Below are positions 40,000-48,733 of a DNA stretch of 64,000 bases, piece by piece. The translations under genes were made by a program, and so were the position numbers. The DNA is from a virus: the IMG/VR virus record IMGVR_UViG_3300036944_000990, positions 62,001 through 126,000 of that record; one strand, 5' to 3'. The notes below the pieces were generated by a model, which had not been told where the DNA came from, searched no databases, and saw only the letters and a list, made by a program, of their open reading frames with translations. How positions within the stretch are numbered: the stretch's first letter is position 1; the number at the start of each line of letters is the position of its first letter.

Positions 40000-41506
40000 G
40001 GAGATCTTCCTTCGGTCGGACGATGATGCTGTAACTACCCACAGTCCGCATCGTTGCTTGTCGACTGGTGCGATCAAGGAGTTGTTGAAGCGTCTTACGG
40101 GGCAGTAATTTATCGCCGAGCAGTTTAGTGTCTTTGGGGTCGATGGACTTTTGCGGGTAAAGTACCTTAACCAAATCCAGCGCCAATTGACCATGTTGAC
40201 GCAAACGTTCCAACGCCTGAGGACTCAGGATCTTAAGATCACAGATAGTCATCACCACGTGGTACATTTTACGAGGATCGAGGTCGACTGTGGTTCTCAC
40301 ATTCAGATCGGCGTCCACTGTCAAAACCGTCTCCTCCATTCGGGTGTCGCCATTGAACAAATGGAGGTTGAAAACAGTCTGTGCAGGCAGATTCAAGTAC
40401 CGACACTCGTCTGAGAGAAACGCCAGAACTTGTGGTGTGAACTCGTGTGTACCCAACTCCTTAAGACTGAACAACTCACGAGGGTCTTCAGGATTAACAC
40501 CCATCAACAACGTCAGTACTGGGTACATGTTCTTAAACTGGGTAGTGGCAACCCAGTCATCGTACTCCGGAATGCGTACACCTTTAAAGGGATAGAGTAC
40601 ATCGGTGTACAGACGTGTGAACTTGTCCAAGTGACGACGTTCATCGTTCGGTCGGCGGGCGATGTTGGCCAGTTCGTAGGTCAATTTCTCTTGACGGTAC
40701 TTCTGATCCACCACTTGGTTGTGGACAACAATCGGGTAGCGCATCGCACAGGCCACAGGCTTGTCGTACTGGAATCGGTATTCAAACCCGATCTCCCAAG
40801 GAGCCCCTTCATTCGCAGCACCGCCTTTGTCGGGCTGGGCCATAAAGTCAAACCAGCCGATGACCCCTACCTGACGTTCAGCCATGGACAACAGTGCACC
40901 GCGCCCCGCTTGGTTAGTAACCGAAACTACCCGAGGACTGAAGTGTGCTCGTAGGTATGATTTCAGATCTTCTCCATAACCGTACTCGGCTTCTCTCATT
41001 CGCCACAGTTCGCGCAAGATGAGTAGTTCGGCCTTAGGGAGGGGGTAGTGGTAGTCGAACTCGTGCAAGAGTTCCTGTTGGCCTTCAGAGACCTTCAAAC
41101 GCATCCGATCTCGCCACCGTAGGGCGCTGGTGCGATCTGGTGCTCGGTAGCGGAAACTGATCGCTACCTCTGTCCGTACATAGACGGGTTTGATGTGAAT
41201 ACCCAGTACCGGGTCTGAGAAAATGAACTGTTCGTTCGGTTTACGAACCGCGGTGGTGAGGGTACGTTCTTCAATGTACTCCTCCTCCACTTCTACATAA
41301 ACCCGCCCAGTGAAGCCGTACTTGTTTTCAGCAGTAGGGTCCATGGGACTGGCCGATTGGTATTGTGCTTCAGTGGCGCCGTAATAATCGATCCCGGTGT
41401 CTTTAGGCAACCCCATATAAGCTACCAGGTCTTTGATCATCTGAACGCACACTGGTCGAGTCACCGAGTTATACGTCTCGGGGATCTCAGAAACAATGTT
41501 GGGCAT
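39986..41506 (-). CDS. Structural protein (506 aa)
   Basis: The start MPNIVSEIPETYNSVTRP at 41506 has AAGGAG six bases upstream. Mixed alpha/beta with many Tyr/Arg; contains a stretch WRDRMRLKVSEGQQELLHEF and a helical middle with a repeating charge pattern. First gene of the four-gene structural run; a TATG-type motif at 41555 precedes it. Probably tail sheath, baseplate or connector; not resolved. Confidence 0.6.
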   Translation of the reverse strand: MPNIVSEIPETYNSVTRPVCVQMIKDLVAYMGLPKDTGIDYYGATEAQYQSASPMDPTAENKYGFTGRVYVEVEEEYIEERTLTTAVRKPNEQFIFSDPVLGIHIKPVYVRTEVAISFRYRAPDRTSALRWRDRMRLKVSEGQQELLHEFDYHYPLPKAELLILRELWRMREAEYGYGEDLKSYLRAHFSPRVVSVTNQAGRGALLSMAERQVGVIGWFDFMAQPDKGGAANEGAPWEIGFEYRFQYDKPVACAMRYPIVVHNQVVDQKYRQEKLTYELANIARRPNDERRHLDKFTRLYTDVLYPFKGVRIPEYDDWVATTQFKNMYPVLTLLMGVNPEDPRELFSLKELGTHEFTPQVLAFLSDECRYLNLPAQTVFNLHLFNGDTRMEETVLTVDADLNVRTTVDLDPRKMYHVVMTICDLKILSPQALERLRQHGQLALDLVKVLYPQKSIDPKDTKLLGDKLLPRKTLQQLLDRTSRQATMRTVGSYSIIVRPKEDLHADS

Positions 41507-41554
41507 GGTTAACTCCTTGGGTTGTGTAGTGTCAACCACACGTTTAGTCTAAGC

Positions 41555-41562
41555 CATACCAT
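41555..41562 (-). promoter_or_regulatory. TATG-type promoter motif before the 39986-36675 structural run
   Basis: Read leftwards: ATGGTATG, 49 bases upstream of ATG 41506 and directly after the terminator that ends the Tad1-like gene's transcript. Confidence 0.4.
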
Positions 41563-41570
41563 ACGCGGCA

Positions 41571-41606
41571 TAGGAGGAGGGGCTAACCCCCCCTCCTTAC
41601 TTATGC
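41571..41606 (-). terminator. Terminator of the Tad1-like gene
   Basis: AGGAGGAGGGG, loop CTAA, CCCCCCCTCCTT with flanking tatgc; 9-10 bp with one slipped C, adjacent to the stop at 41601. Confidence 0.65.
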
Positions 41607-42017
41607 TTTCTCGAGACCTTCGACTTGTCGAACCAGTCGGTCCAGGGTCCTTTGTTTAAGGGCATCCAAAGCTTTGCCCACGTGTAGCAGTGCTTCTGCA
41701 TTATAGTTGTTGGAGTATGGTCCTGACTGGAAACCAGACAAACGGTGTTCGCAGATTGCCAACAGTGCTTCTATGGTTATGCCGTTCTGACCACATTCGG
41801 GTACGGTACCGTGTTGGAATATCACCGGCAACCTACTGAAACTGGAAACATAGCCTTCAGCGTTACTATTACTGGGATTGGATTTAGTATCAAAACCAGT
41901 GATGGTGTAGTGATGGTTAGCATTACCTGGTCCTGGTTGATCTACGGCTTCAACTACTAGGGACTCTTTATGGTCACCAAAGATAACCAGATGGCGGTGA
42001 AGGGTTTTATTACTCAT
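41601..42017 (-). CDS. Acb2/Tad1-hairpin-like protein, possible cyclic-nucleotide sponge
   Basis: The start MSNKTLHRHLVIFGDH at 42017 has GGAAG upstream; 138 residues. The second half reads PVIFQHGTVPECGQNGIT, EALLAICEHRLSGFQSGPY, AEALLHVGKALDALKQRTLDR, ending VRQVEGLEKA. This order (IxFQxGP..E.G.NG, then LLxIxxxRLxxFQxGP, a second helix with ALxxL.xRTxxR, then VEG) is that of proteins with the Acb2/Tad1 helical hairpin. Tad1 from phages binds and hides cyclic ADP-ribose variants and cyclic nucleotides, blocking Thoeris and CBASS. Likely role: counter-defence. Sequence pattern is clear; ligand is unknown. Confidence 0.7.
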   Translation of the reverse strand: MSNKTLHRHLVIFGDHKESLVVEAVDQPGPGNANHHYTITGFDTKSNPSNSNAEGYVSSFSRLPVIFQHGTVPECGQNGITIEALLAICEHRLSGFQSGPYSNNYNAEALLHVGKALDALKQRTLDRLVRQVEGLEKA

Positions 42018-42077
42018 ATCGACTACTTCCATTAGTGGTGGGTTGTCTATAGTATCACTAAACAATGTAAAAAAAAA

Positions 42078-42100
42078 AAGAGGCCCGAAGGCCCCTTTGT
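42078..42100 (-). terminator. Terminator of the 42114 gene
   Basis: Minus strand AAAGGGGCC-TTCG-GGCCTC followed by a T run of eleven, directly downstream of the stop at 42114. Confidence 0.85.
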
Positions 42101-42113
42101 TTATTGTGTAGCC

Positions 42114-42977
42114 TTATGCCACATACAGACGATGCAGACCCAACGGAATACCAGGACCTGTCAACAGCGTAGCACGCATCATCGAGAAGAGATTGCTACG
42201 ATCTTTACGCATGTGATCAAGACGGGTTTGGCGTTCACGCTTGTAACTCACCAGACTTTCGAGATGTTCGAGTATCTCAGTTTCAGGCTCGTTCAGTTCG
42301 CCGGCGGAGCGCAGGGTCCGGATCAAACGTTCGCTACGTTCCAGGTCTTCTTCAGCGGTCACCACCGGAGCGGGGGTAACTTTGGTGATGGTTTCTTCTT
42401 TACGCACCTGTTCGACATTCGAGGTTTCGGCCGAGGCTTCTTCCTGAGTGGCGACACGCACCGGAGTCATACCTGCAGCAATCATGGCCTGAACCAGGCT
42501 GTCTTCATCAGACAGCATGTCAGGATCAACCTGCTTGATGGCCTGATCGACGGTGGTCATGGTGGCAGCCAGAGCACTGCTGATCAGTTCTTCACCAGAG
42601 ACATTACCGCCTTTGGCGTCGTACTGACGAATCATGTTGTTGAAGCTGGCCATGATGATCGCCTTTTCCATCATGTTGCAATGGAAGAACAGCGGATTGA
42701 TCAGACCCATCTTCTCGCAGTAGATGGCGAATGCGTCCTTGACCGGAAGGTCGTGACCCGGCTCGAATTTCACAGCCCCCTTCAGGCGCTTATTGGTGAA
42801 AGTGATTTCGCCTTTATCGTCCACTGTGATGTTGACCGGGTAGTTGTAATCGCTGATCAGGAAGATACGTTCTTCCTTGTCAGTGGCCACGCCGGCGTAG
42901 AGTTCGTCACCTACCCGCCCGCCATTGTCCATCAGTTGGACAATAGCTTTGATCAAATTGATGTTGTTAACTTTCAT
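42114..42977 (-). CDS. Unknown early-type protein (287 aa)
   Basis: 287 residues. N-terminal domain with INLIKAIVQLMDNGGRVGDE and a beta part NITVDDKGEITFTNKRLKG; the C-terminal half is helical, with a Glu/Val-rich linker (EEASAETSNVEQVRKEE) and a basic end. No recognised family. Transcribed alone from a strong TATATTAC promoter, between two structural modules. Early expression suggests host takeover or regulation. Confidence 0.65.
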   Translation of the reverse strand: MKVNNINLIKAIVQLMDNGGRVGDELYAGVATDKEERIFLISDYNYPVNITVDDKGEITFTNKRLKGAVKFEPGHDLPVKDAFAIYCEKMGLINPLFFHCNMMEKAIIMASFNNMIRQYDAKGGNVSGEELISSALAATMTTVDQAIKQVDPDMLSDEDSLVQAMIAAGMTPVRVATQEEASAETSNVEQVRKEETITKVTPAPVVTAEEDLERSERLIRTLRSAGELNEPETEILEHLESLVSYKRERQTRLDHMRKDRSNLFSMMRATLLTGPGIPLGLHRLYVA

Positions 42978-43029
42978 GGTGAATCTCCTCAGATAAACAA
43001 TGGTAGTAGATACGTTAGTGTATCCTATT

Positions 43030-43062
43030 CACCTGAGTAATATAGACTTGAGATTTTTTTAT
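43030..43062 (-). promoter_or_regulatory. Early promoter (TATATTAC) for the 42114 gene
   Basis: Read leftwards: AAATCTCAAGTCTATATTAC then TCAGGTGAATAGG. The TATATTAC core (43037-43044) and the AAAAAAATCTCA block are shared with the promoter at 59330. phiKZ early promoters are known for an AT-rich stretch with this core. Confidence 0.65.
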
Positions 43063-43085
43063 TTAGCCTTTATAACAGGCGGCAT

Positions 43086-43113
43086 AAAAGCCCACCCTTC
43101 TGGGTGGGCTTTT
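43086..43113. terminator. Terminator after the internal head protein gene
   Basis: AAAAGCCCACCC-TTCT-GGGTGGGCTTTT, perfect 12 bp, preceded by ggcggcat. Confidence 0.85.
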
Positions 43114-43143
43114 ACAGTGCTCTAAAGCAACCCCACCGAAGAA

Positions 43144-44430
43144 TTACTTCTTCTTAGAAGGACCGGCTTTGTGAGCGGCAACGCCACGATCAACCAGAGC
43201 CAGTGCGGCGCGAACAACAGCGAACTCGTGCGAGTACACTTGGTTCACAACGCGGGACAGGTCGAAGTTGGCCTTACGCATGATCATGGAGGCAGCAGCC
43301 TGCTTGGCGCTTTCCTTGATCTTCTTGGTCCAACCTTCAACCTTGGTCTCGGTGGCTTTGAGCGCTTTCTCGCGAGCAGCGGTCAGCTTCTCGAGAGGCT
43401 TCTTCTTCTCTTCCAGCTGAGCGATCAGCTTACCGGAAGCTTCGAGAAGCTTCAGCAGTTCGGCCTTGCTCGGTGCATCGATTTCAGTACTGACATCGTC
43501 GATGGCCTTGAAGCCGTAACCTTTGATCAGCTTCGGTGCGCTGAGGTTGGTGTCGGAGCCTTTTTCCATGCTCTGAGTAACTTCAGCACGAACAACGGCG
43601 TCGCCGGACATCGGAGCGGAGACGGAAGTGATCTTCTTGATCACACCTTCAACGCCGTCAGTGGCTTCGCTCAGAGCTTTCTGAAGCTCCTCACGGGCGA
43701 AGTCATTAACTTCGGCTGCTTCAAGCAGACGAGGAACGCGGATTGCGTAGAAGGTTTCAGCGGCGTCGCCGAGATCCTTGAGGATGCCGGCAGCCTGTTG
43801 GTGAGTGGCACCCATGCCGGAGAGGATCGAACCGATGTCAGCCTTGCCTTTGTAGCGCAGGGTATTGGCGTTCGGGACTTTGATCTTGTCACCGTTTTCT
43901 TCCTTGATTTCCTTGACAGCCTTTTTCAGGGCTTCTTGGCGGCTCTTCAGCTTGGAGACGCCGCCGAAGATCTTGGAGAAGAAGTTCTTGATGGCCTGGA
44001 TGGCCTTGGAGACGGCGTTCTTGATCGCCAGCCAGATCTTCTTCAGGGTTTCGCCGATACCTTCCATCGAGATGGTGGTAGCAGCGGCTTGGCCAGAAGC
44101 GCCACCGAAGGATTCCATCGACGGGGTGACGTCGGAGGCTTCCAGGCCGAGGCGGCCAACGTGGGCTTGAACGGCGTGCTGCATGAACAGGGCTGCTTGC
44201 GGGTTCAGACCGCCGTCTTGCATGGCGCTTTCCATGGAGACCAGGATGCCTTCCAGACCTTCGGAGATGTCGCCCAGCTCTTCGACGTTGTCGCCTTGCT
44301 CTTCGAATTCACCTTCGGCTTCGCCAGCTTCGGCGATTTCGATTTCGAGGGTATCGTCGGCAGAGACGACCAGCTCGGTTTCGTTGGTGGCTTCATCTTC
44401 CATGGAGATGAACAGTTGCTTCAGACTCAT
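43144..44430 (-). CDS. Internal head protein with multiple prohead-protease sites
   Basis: 428 residues. Four Ser-Met-Glu sites lie in the first 125 residues (cuts after Glu11, Glu67, Glu106, Glu123), with a fifth downstream (TQSMEKGS). The N-terminal 60 residues are strongly acidic, like a scaffold/propeptide. Just after the fourth site is an amphipathic basic helix (KKIWLAIKNAVSKAIQAIKN), then helical, Lys-rich sequence to the tail AHKAGPSKKK. This fits the inner-body/internal head proteins of phiKZ-like phages, which are processed in the head and ejected or packed with DNA. An upstream ATTGTATG resembles the late motif. Confidence 0.65.
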   Translation of the reverse strand: MSLKQLFISMEDEATNETELVVSADDTLEIEIAEAGEAEGEFEEQGDNVEELGDISEGLEGILVSMESAMQDGGLNPQAALFMQHAVQAHVGRLGLEASDVTPSMESFGGASGQAAATTISMEGIGETLKKIWLAIKNAVSKAIQAIKNFFSKIFGGVSKLKSRQEALKKAVKEIKEENGDKIKVPNANTLRYKGKADIGSILSGMGATHQQAAGILKDLGDAAETFYAIRVPRLLEAAEVNDFAREELQKALSEATDGVEGVIKKITSVSAPMSGDAVVRAEVTQSMEKGSDTNLSAPKLIKGYGFKAIDDVSTEIDAPSKAELLKLLEASGKLIAQLEEKKKPLEKLTAAREKALKATETKVEGWTKKIKESAKQAAASMIMRKANFDLSRVVNQVYSHEFAVVRAALALVDRGVAAHKAGPSKKK

Positions 44431-44516
44431 GAGTAAAACTCCGTAACGTTAAGGATAGTCATGCGACTAGGTTTTGCGCACTTGTGCATACAATACACTG
44501 ATTGTGCGAAAAATGT

Positions 44517-45089
44517 TTAAGCGAAAAGCTGGTTGAGCTTTTTGATCCGATCGGCTGTCGATTCCGTGGTGTCTTGCTCAAAAGAAGAGCCAAACATCAA
44601 CCAGATCGTCATAACCATATCTTCAAAACCATTCGGGTGGGAACACCAGAGGGCAACGACCTCAGCTCCTGGGCGACCCATGAATGGCTTAAAGACATCA
44701 CCCAGCTGGCCACTACTAGCGCGCTGCTTGTGCTCAGAACGGGGTTCGGCCCATTCAGCCAGCAAAGGCTTCCAGTTGTGAATGGAGACCTTGCGGCATC
44801 CAGTCTGGATGAACTTCAGCGTATCCAGCAGAAACTCATAGTTATAACCGTAGAGGAACGGGTTATTTTTCTGAGTGTGGAGGAACTGGGAGAAATTACC
44901 AAAGAACTCCATAGCTATTGGGAAGACTTCCCGATAGAAGGAAAACCCTTGGGTGTTGGCACGGCCGGTGAGGATGAGGTCCATCACGCGATCTACGTCA
45001 CGGCTGCCAGGTGTGGTGACAACACCACCTGCACCATTAGCCACGAGAAAGCCACGTGGGTAAAGAGCGCCCGACAACTTAATTGTCAT
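44517..45089 (-). CDS. Structural-module protein (190 aa)
   Basis: ATG at 45089, overlapping the previous gene by 11 bases. Alpha/beta with aromatic-rich middle (NPFLYGYNYEFLLDTL) and a C-terminal helix TADRIKKLNQLFA. No family recognised; head or tail role inferred from context between two virion genes. Confidence 0.55.
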   Translation of the reverse strand: MTIKLSGALYPRGFLVANGAGGVVTTPGSRDVDRVMDLILTGRANTQGFSFYREVFPIAMEFFGNFSQFLHTQKNNPFLYGYNYEFLLDTLKFIQTGCRKVSIHNWKPLLAEWAEPRSEHKQRASSGQLGDVFKPFMGRPGAEVVALWCSHPNGFEDMVMTIWLMFGSSFEQDTTESTADRIKKLNQLFA

Positions 45090-45978
45090 AGTAGTCGCTC
45101 TCCATGTCCATCACCTTCTTGTTCAGCTTTTGCAGACGCCCTTCGGTGTAGGCGATTTCCTGCTGGAGCCGAGCATCCGGTTCACGTTCTTCTTTGAGAG
45201 CGAGCAGTCGGTATTCGAGTGCACGCTTCTCTTCCAACGCCGCTTTATAGCGACTGACTTGCCATTCAGCCACAGCCATGCGGACGTAGTAGATCGGGTT
45301 CAGACGAACCGGGATCAAACCAAAGCCGAGCGGGTCGGTCTTGGTCGCACCCAGGGTTTGTTCAACCATGGGGACTTCGTCAGCAGTGACGGTCATGTCC
45401 GGGATCGCAGCAAAGCTCGATTCCAGCTGACGTGTCGGGATGTAAAGGATGCGGCAAGCCTGAGCGAAGTTGTCGCGGTTATCCCACACCCAACGCTCTT
45501 CGGCTTTGGACATAGCCTTCGGCAACGTGAAGCCGGTTTTGCCTTCAGCCTGTTCTTCACTCAGCGTCCAGAGCAGCAGTCGACGAGCGTAACGCGAAGC
45601 AAAGGAAGCCACCTCGAGGTACTGAATCAGGTTGGCGCGCGTGAAGCTGATGGCACTGGAGCCTACGTCTTGTGCGAAAGCCTTGTTCACCATCTTCTCG
45701 ATAGTGTCCAGACGCTCACCCAGACCTTCCAGTACGGTAGATACCGCGTAGAGGTAGTTAGCGTTAGCCAACTTGGGGGAGATCTTTTTGGCGAACTCAC
45801 GGTCGTAGTTCTGGCACTGCTTGGCATGGAGCTTGCTGCGACCGTAATGCTCTTTAACCGAGAGATACGGAGGCAGGGTGATCTCTTCGACCTCTGCGCG
45901 CAGAACCGAGAGTTCCTCGGTCAAACGGCTGCGCTCGAACGTCGGGAGCATCAGAGAAAGGAACTTTTGGATCTTCAT
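45079..45978 (-). CDS. Virion structural protein (299 aa)
   Basis: ATG at 45978. Long helices with repeated Leu and charge (AALEEKRALEYRLLALKEERE, EGRLQKLNKKVMDMESDYYDN in part) predict a coiled-coil C-terminus; the N-terminal half begins MKIQKFLSLMLPTFERSR. It lies between the inner-head and 45991 genes. Confidence 0.55.
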   Translation of the reverse strand: MKIQKFLSLMLPTFERSRLTEELSVLRAEVEEITLPPYLSVKEHYGRSKLHAKQCQNYDREFAKKISPKLANANYLYAVSTVLEGLGERLDTIEKMVNKAFAQDVGSSAISFTRANLIQYLEVASFASRYARRLLLWTLSEEQAEGKTGFTLPKAMSKAEERWVWDNRDNFAQACRILYIPTRQLESSFAAIPDMTVTADEVPMVEQTLGATKTDPLGFGLIPVRLNPIYYVRMAVAEWQVSRYKAALEEKRALEYRLLALKEEREPDARLQQEIAYTEGRLQKLNKKVMDMESDYYDN

Positions 45979-45990
45979 GGTTGACTCCGG

Positions 45991-47148
45991 TCAAATCGTG
46001 GGGTTGGCGCCCATCTGGTAGGCCTTCATGATCTCGGCCACATCCGGGCCCTTCTTGCCGTTGGAAACTTTCAGTTCCTTGAACGACAGCTCCGTCGGAA
46101 TAGCAATACCCCGATGGTAGAAGGTAACCATTTCGTAGTCCGGGTCTACCACACAGAGAATCATGCAGTAGGTTTCGTTGAAGACTTTGTCGCGTACACG
46201 CAGGTCTTTCAGACGCCCACCGACATTACGTTCCAGTTCGCGGGCGGTGGATGCACCGATCACGATCAGGTTCGAGGCAGTGGCCACCGACGGCTGACCC
46301 GAGAAGATTGCCGAAATGCTGTTGCCACGGCGACGCTTGCGGATCTCCTCGTACAGACCCGAGTTGTCTTTGGCCAGGGTCTTCTTGTGAGCATCGATCA
46401 GGTCTTGGCACATCACGAGGTCACGGATGAACTCGAGTTGGCCTGCACGCCACGCATGGAAGCGCTCTTTGACACTGATTTTCTTGTTGCCGACCGATAA
46501 GATATGAACCAGTTCACTGGAACCAATGCCGGTGCAAATCAGGCGGACGTTGATCGGGAAGGTGGCTCTTTGGCCATCGGACTCGATGTGGACTTCGAGC
46601 ATCTTACCGACCGAGAGGTTGGTGAGGTCTTGGAGCGAGGCAACTGTATCGCGACCAAGACCCATGGTTTCTTCACCACCAGGTACTTCTTCACCGGCAC
46701 CAGCACTTCGCACCATGTCGCGCACCGAAGCCGCTTCCATGGAAATGCCGAGCTTTTCCAGCCCAGTAGGCTTACCCGGAACCGGGAGACGGAAGCTGTA
46801 GGAACGGGCGTCTTCCAGGACGAGGGACACACCGTCACTGATGCCGTTGGCTACGTTGTCTTTGACGCTGCGTTGGGGGTTCAGCTTGTCGAGCAGTTTG
46901 ACGACATCTACCCGACCCACGTTCACCGACAGGGCCACGGCCTGCAGGTAATAACCACTGAACAGTGACGTCAGCGATTGCATGATATCTGGGGCGACAT
47001 CCAGTTTGGTAACCCGAGCATCCATCAGCACCAGCGGTTCAACGCGGGTGGGCTTGGTGTACTCGATCAGCGAATCGGAGGTGCTGTTACGCATAACCTC
47101 CGTCAGTTTACCGGCCAGCGCAAGACCGGTGACGACGTCATTCATCAT
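45991..47148 (-). CDS. Virion structural protein with SME site (385 aa)
   Basis: Two ATG codons abut at 47148; the first is used. Mid-protein KLGISMEAASVRDMV carries a Ser-Met-Glu site that, if cut, would release an N-terminal part of about 140 residues. The C-terminal half is helical and basic, with RKRRRGNSISAIFSGQPS. Divergent to the 47175 gene across 26 bases. Head or tail-tube-like; not resolved. Confidence 0.6.
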   Translation of the reverse strand: MMNDVVTGLALAGKLTEVMRNSTSDSLIEYTKPTRVEPLVLMDARVTKLDVAPDIMQSLTSLFSGYYLQAVALSVNVGRVDVVKLLDKLNPQRSVKDNVANGISDGVSLVLEDARSYSFRLPVPGKPTGLEKLGISMEAASVRDMVRSAGAGEEVPGGEETMGLGRDTVASLQDLTNLSVGKMLEVHIESDGQRATFPINVRLICTGIGSSELVHILSVGNKKISVKERFHAWRAGQLEFIRDLVMCQDLIDAHKKTLAKDNSGLYEEIRKRRRGNSISAIFSGQPSVATASNLIVIGASTARELERNVGGRLKDLRVRDKVFNETYCMILCVVDPDYEMVTFYHRGIAIPTELSFKELKVSNGKKGPDVAEIMKAYQMGANPTI

Positions 47149-47174
47149 AGTTGAAAATCCTTCGAAGGTGTTTC
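47149..47174. promoter_or_regulatory. Divergent start region with a palindromic ribosome-binding site
   Basis: The palindrome CCTTCGAAGG (47159-47168) gives an AAGG ribosome-binding element in each direction for the ATGs at 47148 and 47175. No room for two promoters; see the identical layout at 989-1009. Confidence 0.55.
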
Positions 47175-48299
47175 ATGAGCAAAACGATTAAGGATGTCTT
47201 AGGACAGATCTCACGGTCGGTTGGTCGAGGCGATATCTCCCAAGCGGCGTTGAACACGCTTTATGGGATTAACCACCGTGGGTATGGTAACCCTGTTCCG
47301 AACAACAAAGACAATGTAGGCCTGACCTTTTTTACGCGGCCTAATCTCAACCTAACATACGATAACATCTCGCCGATCCGTGTCCTGACCCCACTACTCG
47401 ATGGTAATGGTGGTGGTGTGAATACGTTACAGCGAGCCATTCGCATGATACTAGACCCTTACCTTGGGAGTCCGGCTAAGTTCGATGACCCCACCCTAGG
47501 TGGCAGTGGTGTCCCGTTGACATGTCCGCTGATTGATCAGGACAGCGCTTTCATACCGCTACTTAGCAACAATCTGATCTCCCTCAGTGGTTGGCCAGAT
47601 GTAGGTGTCGAGACTTTCACCTCTACACCGGGTCTATTCCAAGAATCTTGGAGTATAGTTGATGGCCACTCGCGTTTCTATGAGACGTATGACCTCACCG
47701 CGACCTTCAAGAATATTGAAGGCGACCCTATATCATTGCTGTTTTTCGTATGGCTCCACTATATGTCCTCGGTTTACCAAGGCGTAATGGTTCCATACCC
47801 TGAGAACATTGTGGAGCGTCGCGTTGATTACCAGACTCGGATTTACCGTTTGATTCTGGATTACAAACGACAGTACGTTCAAAAGATTGCGTGTTGTGGC
47901 GCTGCGTTTCCGTTGAACAGTCCTTTGGGTAATGCCTTTAACTTCACTAACGAAGGGGTGTACATCAGCGACAACGATCAGCTCAACATTCGATTCAAAG
48001 CCATGGGGGCTGATTACAACGACCCCATTATCATCTCCGAGTTCAATGCGGTGGTGGCTATCTTCAACGGTAAGATGAAAGGCAAAGCGAGTGATCGTGA
48101 ACGGTACTATCGCAAAGTCTCTGCCGACGAGTTGGACTATTTCAACTACCGGGGTTATCCCTACATTGACCCAGAAACCCACGAGTTGGAGTGGTGGGTG
48201 CCGAAAGAGTTGTACACCGAATATGAAAACCGATTCAGTTTTGGTGTTGAATCATTGAACTCAGACAAATACTCTGAGATCGACCCCTTAAAGATGTAA
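47175..48299 (+). CDS. Virion structural protein (374 aa)
   Basis: The start MSKTIKDVLGQISRS at 47175 uses AAGG in the shared palindrome. Beta-rich with GTP-like no motif; a recognisable feature is the aromatic/acidic C-terminus (YIDPETHELEWWVPKEL). Leads the plus-strand block 47175-51643, all probably tail/baseplate. Function not identified. Confidence 0.6.
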   Translation: MSKTIKDVLGQISRSVGRGDISQAALNTLYGINHRGYGNPVPNNKDNVGLTFFTRPNLNLTYDNISPIRVLTPLLDGNGGGVNTLQRAIRMILDPYLGSPAKFDDPTLGGSGVPLTCPLIDQDSAFIPLLSNNLISLSGWPDVGVETFTSTPGLFQESWSIVDGHSRFYETYDLTATFKNIEGDPISLLFFVWLHYMSSVYQGVMVPYPENIVERRVDYQTRIYRLILDYKRQYVQKIACCGAAFPLNSPLGNAFNFTNEGVYISDNDQLNIRFKAMGADYNDPIIISEFNAVVAIFNGKMKGKASDRERYYRKVSADELDYFNYRGYPYIDPETHELEWWVPKELYTEYENRFSFGVESLNSDKYSEIDPLKM

Positions 48300-48317
48300 C
48301 GTTTTGGAGTTACCGTT

Positions 48318-48719
48318 ATGACCCGTAAGCACCGTTCCCTGGACCTCACCGGGCTGAAACTCGATTATGCGCTTGCCATGGCGTTGGATTGGACCGAACC
48401 GATGTATGGTGTTGGAAAGATTCGTTATCACGAAGATGATAACTACATGACGATGGACGAACCAGATCCGGATGAGGACGAGTGCACCGAACCCCATCAC
48501 TTCAACCATTATGTTCAGTGGGCGCCACAACGTCTTAAGTCCATCATCCTCCAACTGATGATTGAGCATCGGGTGGGTGTGAAATGGGAGTGTGGTTCTG
48601 CGCGGGTCAGTAAAAGCGGGTTTGCCCACACCGGGGAAAATTTAGGAACTGCGGTAGCTCAATTGTTGGTGGCGTGTACGTTTGGTCTATACGTCGAGTT
48701 GCCTGAACACATTAATTGA
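48318..48719 (+). CDS. DUF2591-like phage protein (133 aa)
   Basis: ATG at 48318. Contains LDLTGLKLDYALAMALDWTEP, resembling the LTG..LDYAVA start of DUF2591 proteins, and a middle block DEPDPDEDECTEPHHF. The end (LVACTFGLYVELPEHIN) fits that short family. Function unknown; usually in structural/morphogenesis regions. It sits between two virion genes. Confidence 0.5.
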   Translation: MTRKHRSLDLTGLKLDYALAMALDWTEPMYGVGKIRYHEDDNYMTMDEPDPDEDECTEPHHFNHYVQWAPQRLKSIILQLMIEHRVGVKWECGSARVSKSGFAHTGENLGTAVAQLLVACTFGLYVELPEHIN

Positions 48720-48733
48720 TTAAGGGGGCTACA

